From NCBI GenBank assembly GCA_038496675.1, contig CM076656.1, positions 16,794,260-16,858,259 of the forward strand: a DNA stretch of 64,000 bases. Reading direction: 5' to 3'. The translations under genes were made by a program, and so were the position numbers. The stretch is from Rachycentron canadum. Its lineage: Eukaryota > Chordata > Actinopteri > Carangiformes > Rachycentridae. This document shows positions 1 through 11,900 of the stretch, one piece after another. Each line of letters begins with the position of its first letter. Within the stretch, counting starts at the first letter, position 1. The notes under the pieces were generated by a model. It was given only the letters and a program-made list of their open reading frames with translations, did not search any database and had not been told where the DNA came from.

Positions 1-670
1 ATATCCCTTTTGCTCCACTTTAGAAGGTAGCACCCCAATCAGCCATTTTCCATATCACTTCTCTGGATCCCAGCAAAACAGAAAGATGAATTTTCATATC
101 AAAGCCGTGGCTATTATTAGCTTTTGATTCACTTAATACAGCGAGTGGGCTTGGGGAAAAGCACCGTTCAATAATGAGAGGTGCTTAGAGAGCTCATAAT
201 CTGTCAGTCAGAAATGTAGTCACATTGCAAATCCTAGCTAGTCTTGATGAATCTATATGTTGTGTTTACTCTTTATGACTGTTGTTTGATGTAAAAATGA
301 GACACAGAGTTCACTGTTGTTTGTCACACAGAAATAAAGATAGTCTCTCTTGTTATCCTATCAATGCTCTCTCTCTTATATCTTGCCAGCAGCCTGGTTG
401 ACAATCACCTTCTCTTTTCATCCTCATGCTGAGTGACTCATTCCCTCAGCAGATTGAATCACGGTGCATATCCGTCACCAGAATTAAGTGCAGCTCCTGA
501 TGGCACAGACTGTATTTCTGTTTAAAGCCTTCTGTGCAAAGAGATGTCTACATATAACCCTTTCTCCACTCTTTATAATATTCTATATGATTTTAATGTG
601 GTTCCTTAGATTATTCCCCAACTCATTAATTTCTCTTTTTTACCTGGCTTTTCCTCTTTCTGCCGAGCAG
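1..670 (+). other. unc13a intron (5' edge of window)
   Basis: No exon signature. Pyrimidine-rich sequence leads to the acceptor at 670. The upstream unc13a exon(s) are left of the window. Confidence 0.7.
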
Positions 671-2959
671 TGAAATAAACCGCCTGGATCTGGGCCTGAC
701 AGTGGAGGTGTGGAATAAAGGCCTGATCTGGGACACCATGGTGGGCACCTTATGGATCCCCCTGCGCAGCATACGGCAGTCCAATGAGGTACACTGCTGC
801 CTTATCTTTCTCTTTGGCTCTGAAATTAGATTTCACTGGACACACCTAGTGTACATGTTCAGTGATGAGTGATGAATTAATGTAATTATTGATTAATAAT
901 TAGCCAAATAAAAACACATATTTTTTAATGTTTTATCATCATTATGTGAGACCAGGAGAGTCCCTTGAAATTTTAATTATTGTTGTCATTGCATTTCTTT
1001 CATATTGTATTTTGAATTTGTTGACATTTATGTGTATATATGTCGTGTATACTTGTAGCTACTTAAAAAATTTGTTAAATGTATGCAACATAAATGCAGA
1101 CACTGTGGAGCCAAATGTGTCTCATAGGTACTGACCCTGTAGGGGCTTTTCACACAATGCTTAGTTCTATTTTCCTCCATGTTGGAAGTGAAAAACAGTT
1201 GCAATGTGCAGATCAATCTTTTCTATGTGCTCCTATATTAGAAAAATACAAACAGTAATTATGGACAAAATAAAGAAGTCACAGTGGAAAAGCAGGTTTA
1301 CCTATGCATAGCAAGTGTGTATTTTGTTTTAAAGTGGTCAGTACTGGTTACCAGGAAGTAAACTATTACTAGTTTTATTGTTTCTGTATATGTGGTGAAG
1401 GTTTTCCAGCTGTAAGATATTTATTTAATACACAGTCCTGCGCAATATTTGTATAATATATCTCTTGCTGCCTCTGTAAAATATATTGTGTTTGGCATAA
1501 GCAAGAAATTACACATTCAGATGGGCGAGGCAAGGACACACTTAATTGGATTAGACACTATGATGGCATGGTGGCACTGTTTCCCAGTTCCAAGTTCAGA
1601 GTAAACTGGGAGTGATGAGGTTCATATCAGTGGATATTTTTTCTAATAAAAAATGCCTATTCTTTTTTTTTTCACTCAAAGAAATGGTTTAACATTTTGG
1701 GAAATGCACTCATTCATGTTCATGCTGAGAGTTTGATGAGAAGATCAATCAAGTATGAAACGGGAGCCTGGAGGCGATTAGTTCAACCTAACACAAGTAC
1801 TGGAAGCAGGGGAAAATGCTACTCTGGCTCTCTCTAAAGTAAAAAAATATTTCTCCCAGTTCTAAAGCTCACTAATTGTATCTCAATTTTTAAATCTTTA
1901 TACAAACAGACATGTAAAGATGACAAGTTGTGGTTTTATAAGGGAGCTTTATGTGCCGTAACTAATTTCTGGTGAATAGCAGCAAAGTACAACTACTTTC
2001 TGTGAGGCAATTAAGTGATGTACACTTTAGTCAAAGAACGATGTAGCCTCATCCAAGAGGTTTCTTCAGTTTGGATAAGAGGTGAAATGTCTTCAAGAAT
2101 CTACAACCCATTCTAGTTGCCTTAGATTCAACTTTCTCAGAGAACTATGACCTGGATGAGGCTGAGAACCTTCGCAGACTTCATCAATTTACATTATACT
2201 TTTTAGATTGCAGAAAATTTTGAGAGATAGAGAGGCAGCAAGGTCACAGGCTCAAAAGTTTATTCATACTGTGAGACTAGGTTCCCAAATCATCACCCTC
2301 TTCCTTTTCTCTTCAGGAGGGTCCAGGTCAGTGGCTGACTCTGGATTCCAATGTGATCATGGCTGAGAATGAGATCTGTGGAACCAAAGACCCAACTTTT
2401 CACAGACTGCTGCTGGACACCCGCTTTGAACTACCACTAGGTTTGCCCTGTCTTACTTTCATTTGTTTTGCCTTGCGTTTGTTCTTTAGATTTTCTTGTC
2501 GTATTGTAGTATCTCGTAGTATTTCAACTGAATGTGAACAATAAGAAAGAATGATTACTGCCACTACTACTACTAGTAATATAGTACAACTACTAGTATT
2601 TCTATCAGTATCACCATCAAGATTATGACTAGTACTACTAATACCAATACCATTACTTTTACTTCTATTGCTGCCCCAGCTACCAGTACTGCTATTACTA
2701 CAGTACTAATTCTACCACACTATTGTCATTAAATTCAAAGACTAAAGTCCTTTTCAAAAACCAGGTTGTACAGTTGACTCTCTGCACCCTAGAACCCAAC
2801 TATAAATAGAAAGCAAAGTGTTCATATTGTCCAGTATTGGATTTGCATAGCAGAGTATGATGTTAAGTGTTTTTGTTGTGCGCTGCAGACATTCCAGAGG
2901 AAGAAGCCAGATACTGGGCCAAGAAACTTGAACAACTTAATGCCATGAGAGATCAAGAT
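671..2959 (+). CDS. unc13a: unc13a exons coding the remainder of the C2A domain
   Basis: Exons 671-788, 2317-2440 and 2889-2959. They begin inside the N-terminal C2A domain at EINRLDLGLTVEVWNKGLIW and run through the segment EICGTKDPTFHR to DIPEEEARYWAKKLEQLNAM. In Munc13-1 this C2A does not bind calcium; it homodimerises or binds the zinc finger of RIM, which recruits the protein to release sites. The first exon starts with the last base of a split Phe codon, so at least one upstream coding exon is outside the window. Splice sites are standard (for example cttcag before 2317 and gtaaga after 2959). Confidence 0.95.
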
Positions 2960-5900
2960 GTAAGAACCCATTACTCCCTTCAGCTATGTTTCCTCATCTG
3001 TTTATTCCTTCTCATTTTCTATACACTCATTACAATTGATGGCTTCCAATAAGAGCAGAATTTATATTTTTACCTCAGGGGAAGACCTTTTTCTGAGATG
3101 TCTGTTGTTTTTTGTTTTTTTTCACCAGTATGCCTATCAAGAGGAACAGGAGCAACCACTACATGCGCCATCCACACAGTGCTGTGAGTGCTGCCAGCTT
3201 CTTCTATGCTCATCTCCTCCTTTGCTGTCCTCCCTTTTTTTTTTTTTTTTGCTTCTAGTTTTTCCTCTCCCCACTCCCCCTGTTCCATCTCCCTGACTTA
3301 TTGAGAACAGGACTAGACAGGAGGTAGAAATGAGGCTGATAGATGAGGCATGGGTGGAGGGAGGGAGGAAAGCTGATGTGACAAATCAAGCATGCAGGCC
3401 TGCCTTAGCACTAGAATGACTTATAGGTGCTAGATGTGTAATGAATGTGAGCTGACAAGCACTGGGTTGTCAGACACACCAACCTGTCTGTCTGTCTGAT
3501 GATGATGACACAGCCAGTGGATAAGTGTGCATAGTATAAATCTGTGGGTAGTAGAGATGGTGATGGTAAGGTGCTTGTGTGTGTGCAGAGATAATACAGT
3601 AATTCAGTGTTTTCTGTGCTTAGTTACTTAGCAGCGTCAAGGCCAGCAGCATTTGAACAAAAGTTTTGATCTAAGCTTCTCTTCTAAGATCTTGTGCTTT
3701 TCTTTACTGACACACATGTACATATGCACTGATTTGCCTCACTTATCAACACCATACACACAAATATACATTTTAAAATACTTATTTAAATTTTGTTTGT
3801 TTACCCGATTTGTGGACTAATAATGTCTTTAATTTGTGGCCCAAACCTAATTTGCTTTTCCCAATCCTTTATCTCTTTGCAGGTAATTGGAGTCTGTGGG
3901 GAGATCAGCAAAGTGAGTTTCTTTCATGCGCCTTGGCTAATGACTTAGAGTAATTCTGTCTTTATTGTCCACGTCTCCCTTAATGTAATGATCTTGTGTA
4001 GTTTTCCTCAGAACCCATTAGCTGCCTTGTAAATATATGTTTTTTTTCCACACACATCCTCTCTGACCTTCCTTTCTGCATGGATCCATATTCTCTTGAT
4101 GGATTTTTAAAGTCAGTCTGCTAAAGTTAAATTAAATAAAGTGAAAGAAATTCTGTGGAAGATGCATAGTAGCACATCTACCACCAGTGCCAGGCCAGAT
4201 TATTTGCGTCTGTTTGTTTTATCTTATTTTGCCATGTAGGATTAGAACCAAGACACAGGGACACATTTAGCATTTGTTCCACACCCTAGTTGATGTTATA
4301 CAAAATACCCTATAGATTCTATCTTTGCAGGTTAAAATATGAAAAACACTACAATTCTTTACAAATGCTGCATGAGACAATTTTCAGCATCTTTCTCATC
4401 TCGCCTCTTCATTTTGTCCCATCTCCTGCTGTGTTTGTGTGAACAGACGACGACCCAGACAGTGCTGTGGATGACAGGGACAGCGACTATCGCAGCGAGA
4501 CCAGTAACAGCATCCCGCCTCCCTACTACACCACCTCCCAGCCCAATGCCTCCATGCACCAGTATCCCATGAGACACCAGCACTATAGACACTCCTACAA
4601 CGATGACATCCATGAGCTGGACTACGACCACAGAGCCATGAGGTAACACGCACACTACAGACACAAAATAGCCACAGCTAAGCCAGAGTTTTCTTTTTTT
4701 CCTTGAGTCAAACTAGCTTTTGTGTACCCATGAGATTACTACGAGGGTGTTGTCAAAATGTATCAACAAAACCTATAAGGGAGAAAGCTTGTTTAATACT
4801 AAGAATATAATATCACACTCCCCAGCTTTAACAAATATTCCTTTGTGAATATATCCCTTTAGAGTCTAGCATATAGACCTGACACAGCTGAGCCCTTGTG
4901 GCCTTGTTTTGTTTCACTGTGTTGTACATGGTAACATGCTGTCCCGCTGTGCTCTCCACCTCTAGAGAATAACCCTGGCCTCAGTGTATACAAGCATACT
5001 GAGGCACACACTTCTTGCATACAGGTCATGTATGAAGTGGGCCTCTGTGGTTATCTTTTCTGTGTGAATGCGTATGTGTGTGTATGCCTGCATCTTTGTG
5101 TGCATGTTGAGTGTGTGAGCATCAGAAACCCCATGTGATGTCTTCTGCGCTAACTTGTTCTGCAGAAAATAAATGATTTTTTTTTTTCTGGACATGGCAG
5201 TATTTAATGACGATTTCTGGACATGTTTTGTAAAAACGGCAGATGGTCAAACTCATGCATTGCTCAGAAAATACTGAATCAGAAAGTTTGAGGGGTAAAA
5301 TAAATCTTCAAGTGCTCAACCTCAGTGAGAGGTCTTTGTGCAGAGGTTTGCATTTTTTCAAGTCTGTCTTAAAACACATGGCAGAGGTGCATATGAACAT
5401 TGCTTGCAGAAATCTCCTCTTCATAATGCACTTATAATGTAGATGTCTTTCTAGACATTTGTTTTTCCAGACAGCGTTCCCTTGTTACTCTGCAGTTCAG
5501 GGCCTATAAAACAAAAAAGTAGTTTTATAAATATACCCTCTTTATTTGAAAAGGGAAGGCTGCTGAAACCCCATATTAACTTGGCCCATCACTTACATTG
5601 GAATTGCATTAAGAAGAGATCTCTTGATGTCCAGTGTGAACAGGAGGAATGATTATAGCAAGAAAATCTGTTTTAGTGTTCATTTAGGCACGTGACTACT
5701 GTTCTAAGACAGGCTTGAAAAATTGTGAACCATTCCTTTAACCGGGCAGTGCAGAGGCTCAGTTTGGTTAGAGCTTTCTTTGAAAGATTTGCACTGAGCT
5801 CTACTGATGCTCCTCTCCCACCTCTTCCCTCCTCCCTACCTCCCTCCCTGCTCCTCTTACCAGACGCTATGATAGTTTAGAGTCGGCCACCAACGGGCGC

Positions 5901-8900
5901 AGCGATATCGACTCAGGCTCAGGGTCAAGCCGGCGCACCAGTCGTCAGTATTCTCTAGACAGTAGGCATTCACTGTCCGATAGGTGGGTCTCTGTACCTC
6001 CTCTCAAAATCCTTCTCCTCTTCTTCCTCCTGCTCCGGCCTGTGACTCCGTCTCGCTGTGACGTCAGTGGTGGACTTGTCCCGTCCTCCTCGCTCGCTGT
6101 GCTTGCATGCATGCGCTCTTACCCTGTCTCTGTATATGTATATATTCTATATTTTTGATAGAAAACTACTGGTCCTGCATCTATCTTTACTGTGCCCCTA
6201 GTAAATTCAGTGAATCACATCAGTATCACCAATAATGTATCATGCTCATCTTCTCCATTTTTAAGCCCTTATAAGTTCTGTACAGTTTCCTGTTTATGTG
6301 TGTGGGTGAGTGATTGACAAGATGTGTGTATGTGTTTTGTTTCGCAAAAGCCAGAAACAGAGGGGTTAATTGTTGGTTGGAGTTTGTGGAAAAGCCTGTG
6401 TGAATCTGTGTATGTGTGTGTCTGTTATAATGGCAGCCTGTTATTACTGCCTCATCCCGTATGTGAGACCTTAAGGAGAGCCCTGTCTTATCCTGGGTGT
6501 CCCGTACTTGGTAATTATACACATTTAATTTCCACTTGTGAGACAGGAGAAGGCCATCAACCCAGCAAAGGGAAGCCAGCAGAAAGGCCAAGATAGATTA
6601 TGTTCATTTTCATCTACATTACAAGATGTTGTTCACTCTTTTCTGAGAAAGAGGGCAGACATGTATTTAGACTGATGCATTTGTCACTGTCTGTGTCAGT
6701 CTTTGGATTGATTGTTGGATGGAATTTTGAGATAGATGATGAATATAGAAGAACAGGGGTGTTGTAATTTAGTGTTTAGGTGTCTATTCATCCATACTTG
6801 GATTCCCCTATGGCTCACTGCCCAAAGACATTATATAGTTCTCCTTTACTGCTCCTGCACTGTGCATTATTTAACCAAGATGACTGTAATCAATAGAGAC
6901 GAAACAATAAAGTGCGAGCACATGTGTGCATGTGTGTGTGTATGTGTGTGTGTGTGAAATTGTTTTCGTATGTGTCTCAAATCTCTCCCTGACTCATGGT
7001 CTGTCTCAATGTCTAATATCCTCATTCATCATTGTGAATAAATATTATTCACTTATTTATCTCCAGAAAGAGACTGTTTTTCGTCTGCCAGGCTAATAAA
7101 TTACCCTCAACCTCTCCAGATTCACTCTCTTCCATTTGAATGGGCTTATTCAGAAACTGTGTTCTTATGCCTTTTCTAATCACATGCTTTTGTATGGTGT
7201 GTTTCTGTATTAATTTGTGAGTGAATTAGAATCCATAGTAATCTTTCCAGTTACTAAAAAGACGATTCCCCTTACAGTTACATAGATGCATCACTAGTCT
7301 GATCCCCTGCTCTAAGTTTCCTGATTGGTTGATTTTCAGTCTCACCTCTTTTCCTATTGATTAGCTGTCTCCCTCCTTGGCCCCAACACAAGTTCCTTAA
7401 GTGTCACCGACAACCAAACTCCATACTCCAACTCTGGGAACTCAACTAGTCTACTTTTAAACCTGTGTGGGTGTGTTTATGTAACATGTGTCTGCATCTC
7501 CCCCTCCCTTTAGTCCCACAGACAGTCGTTACGCCTCATCAGGCGAGCTGAGTCGTGGCAGCTCTCAGCTCAGTGAGGAGTTTGTTCCTGAGGACGGTGA
7601 AAGCTTGCGAGGTTCGGAGTTCTATGATGAGAACGACTCTTACCACTCCTGCCACTCCTCGGTCAGCTACGGCAAGGAGGATTCCCCAGGCTGGGATGGT
7701 GAAGACCCCCAAGGCGTCTACAGCGACGAGGGAGGCTACCTCAAAGATGGGGGGGAGGAGGGGGCACTGTACGATGAAGACGAAGGCGACATGTATGGGG
7801 AGGAAGGAGAGTACAACTATGAAGATGAGGAGGAGATGCCATATGAGGAAGATGAAGATATGTATCCACTTGATGGTACTCTCAGTGAAGACCAGGAGCT
7901 GCCCTACACCCCCACACCCACAAGCACTGCCCCTACCTTGGTGCCACCCTCTGATGGGCTGCCCACCACCAGGCCACCATTGGAGAAGCAGCCATCTCTG
8001 CATCAGCAGCAGCACCCAGCCCCCGATCAGCTCCAGCCCCCAGCCACGGCTCCTGGTCTTCCTCCTGCCTCCCAGGATGACACATTACCCCCTTTCAGTT
8101 CAGACTCCACCAAACCTACGTTTGCACTCTCGCAGCCAGATATGTCCACCGCCACCACCACCACTACCACCACTACCACCACTACAACTACATCGCAGGT
8201 GCCAGCTCCAGACTCAAAGTCCCTGGAGGCTGAGCACAAACCAGTGGAAGGACCTCAACCCACTGAGCAGCCTCCAACTGCAGACAGTGTCCCTTCAGCT
8301 CCTGAAGAGAAAACAGAAGAGCCTACTGTTCCAAGGTGACATTGTTAAATCCTGATAGCTCTAAAGAGGGAAAAATCTGAAATAAACTCTCAAACACTTA
8401 CACCACTAAAGTAGCTGAGAAGGACACATAGAAAAAACACACACCAAGAAAGAAGTAGATAAATTGAGCCCATATGAACCAGCAGCATTTTAATAAAATA
8501 GATGATAATGGTTTAGGAATGATCTGCATCATATTTTGAGCACACTGACTGGATTACACACTGAGACCAGCTTCAAAGAGGACACAGGTACATCATGGTC
8601 AATCCTCCACTGAAAGGGCCACTCTAGCAGTTTGATGTTGCACATCCACATAGTTGTGGACTAGTGACTTGCTTTTGACTACTTTTAGCCCCAAAAATGC
8701 TAGGACGCAAACTCAATGTTATTTCCCTTTTTCCCTTTCCCCATTGTCACATAAAAGCTAACACACTACCACATATGAATAAAATTGAAAATATTCTTCC
8801 TTCTTTAATCATTGTTTTAGCTTCCCAAAGAGAGAAATCATGGAACCTGGTCCTGCCAGAGCCAAAGCCAACTGGCTTCGACTTTTCAGCAGAGTGCGAC

Positions 8901-11900
8901 TACAGCTGCAAGAGGTACAGCCTGTGTGCATGCGTGTATTTCTCAGTGTGTCTTTGTGCACATATGCATGCGAATGCACCTGTTCATGCCAGGTGAAGGC
9001 CAGTGCTCATGAGAGTGGATAATACAGTATGTTTTCTCTGTTGTTTCTCTGCTGTAATTCATAAGTCTATTATTTGAACTCACTGACTTGTTGCATCAGC
9101 CCCTGCATGTCCTAGAGTTACTGTGTTTTTTTTGTTGTTGACTGGTCCACCGTTTTCCCCAGCTTTTTGTTACTGCTGTGGATTACACTGTATTGTCTTG
9201 TGTTTATTTGATAGTTTCTGTTTACCCCTTGTATTGTTTTGCCATTTCATTATTTTCTTTTCAGTTGTTTGCCATCCTCGTAGCGATTTGCATGTAGTCC
9301 ATTCTGATTACCCATGGCTGGAGCAGACTCTCAGGTGGGTGTGGCCAGTAGTGTGTTAATCAGTCCAATTAATATTGTATGAGTCCTATACAGTCCATAA
9401 TAGAATTATGGAGAGCCAAGCAACACATAGGAAGCTGCTGTAAGCTGTAAGTGTCATTTTCAAAGCCAGTTTCCACCAATCATGACTATTTCTGTGCCTC
9501 AGTGTGACGTGAGCATCAGCGTTGTGTGTTGTTCTCTGAAGAGGCAGGCAGACAAAGATCGTGTCTTTCGATAATAGAACAGATAGAATTAGAAGAATGA
9601 TTACACGGATAGCCATCTGGCTGTAATCTACTTTTATGATGATCTTCAAACGCAGACAAGCCACTGCTGATGTCAGTAGTCACCACACTCACAAAGAAAG
9701 ACACAACTCAGCTGTACCACTTTCTCCATCTCCCCTTTTCTTTCTATCTCCCACTTGTACTACTGTTGTATTATTCATTTGTGAGTTCTGGGAACACTTT
9801 CAGTTATTGTGGAAACAGCTGCTAGTTAAACTCGCCATGAAATATTACTTTTTACCAAGGAACACCATGCAATATCTCCTGATTTTGTTTTTCTCAGTAT
9901 AAAGGATAATATTTGTACAGTAAATGTATAAAATGATATGCTTTCCATCTTTCTAGCCACAGCTCTAATGGCATCCTGCTCGCCTTTCTTTCTCATCTCA
10001 TCTATCTGTCTCCACAGGCCCGAGGAGAAAGTGTCGGCATCGCCTCTCTGCTTTTATCTGCAGGGTAAGTAACCATGATGCTGTTACTACTATGGTCATT
10101 GAAAATCAATAGTTTACCAACCCAAAACCAAGCCTTTGGCGCTAATGTCTGATTGCATTTATTGTCTAACTGAGCTGTCTTGTCCACGTTCAAGTTAATA
10201 AGTGTAGCTGCAAAAATAAGGGATGCTGAATCCTGTTATGTGCATGTTTTGTCTCCAGGATGGGTGGTGCTCTGTATAGCATTGACAGCATGCCAGACCT
10301 CAGGAAGAGGAAAGCAATGCCTCTGGTCAGAGATCTGGTGAGTTTCTGTGCTAATCTCTTTATATTCCCAGACTAAAGTGTCTCACATATGCCTGGTCCA
10401 TCTATCACTCAGTTCAGCATAGATAGTATACAGTTGCTGCTATAGATACTGCTGTTCATCTTCTGACTCTCAGCTTTCTTTCTGTCGTTTAATCTTTGTC
10501 TCTCTATTCTTTTCTTTAATTTCTCCTTCACTTTCATCCTCCTCCTCTCTGTCTTTGAGCCCACTGCACTACATCCACTCTGCTTACAGACAATACATTT
10601 TCCCGCTGTTACAGCATGACAGGGCAAGCTGCAGGGCTGAGAGGCCACTGGTGAGGCCAGAGGTTTCCGCTGACTGACACTGACGTCTGCCAGATGCTGT
10701 CATAAAGCAGACCTTTTCATAACCCGACCCTGCCATCATCCCAATGCCTCCTCGCCACTGCCTCATTAGTGACACACAAGATATAAATCCACAGGAGGAA
10801 CCTGTAACTCACATGTACAAGTCACTTTGTTTGAGTGTCTTATCACTAGTATACATTTTCTACCTTTGTTAAAATGACAGGAGGCTCAAATTTTTCTAGC
10901 AAGTACAAGATACACATTAAATTCAGGATATGGTTAGAAGCACACAGTATCTCTGCCATTTAGTTCTAATTAGAAAGACAAATGAAAGTGGAAATGTGTT
11001 TATTTTCTTACTCACTTGGAGTTTAGAGAAGATAACTATTCTTATTTCTGTCCATTCAATATATGAAGCTACCACCAGCAGCTGGCTAGCTGAGCTTAGC
11101 ATGAAGACTTAACAGCTAGCTTGGCTAACCCCCTCTAAAACCATAACTTGTTATTTACATGTTTGGATTAAACTAATGAAATATTATGTAATAATCAGGG
11201 TTCCTTAGTGGAGCTGGTAGGTGGATTTTGTTACTTCCAGGTATAACCAGGTTTGGTTCACCTCCCATTTCCAATCTTTGTGCTATCTAGGCTGTAGCCT
11301 CATATTTACTGCAGATATTTAAGAGTGGCTTTAATCTTCAGAAGGAAACAAATAACAGTTTTTCCTAAAACGTCAAACTACTCACTTAATACACAATTAT
11401 GGTCTTTATATATCTCTCGGGTAAAGCTAAGTGTGTCATTTTCCCTAAACACTCCTGATCCAAGCATTACCACACATTATCTCGGATGACTGTCTTCATC
11501 AATATATCCTGTTCTCACACAGTAACATCCACCATGAGGTGACAGGCAGTTACAACCTGTGCACCAGTGCCTATTTTGTTTAATCCCAAAGACCACGGCA
11601 AATGCTCAATAACTGTATCAGTTTCTCAACATCTTTTTTGGACCTTTAATTCTCTATGGAAATTCCCACCTATTTCCTGTCTTTTGCTAATATTAAATCT
11701 CTCTCTTTTTTCTCCCACCCTCACTTCATTGCCAAAGGCTATGGTGAGTAACACTGAAACCTTTTTCTTAAGAAACACTTGTCTTATCAGGGCATGCTAG
11801 TTTACTGATCGGTCTCTCTTAAAAAAGAAGCACTTTAAATTCTTAAGCTGTCACCTCCAGCTCCTTGTAACTATTAAGTTAACATTGCTAGGCAGACTGT

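Noticed and set aside
7555..8355. 266-codon frame overlapping the large unc13a exon
   Set aside because: Shadow frame of the real reading frame; composition is an artefact of the acidic codons.
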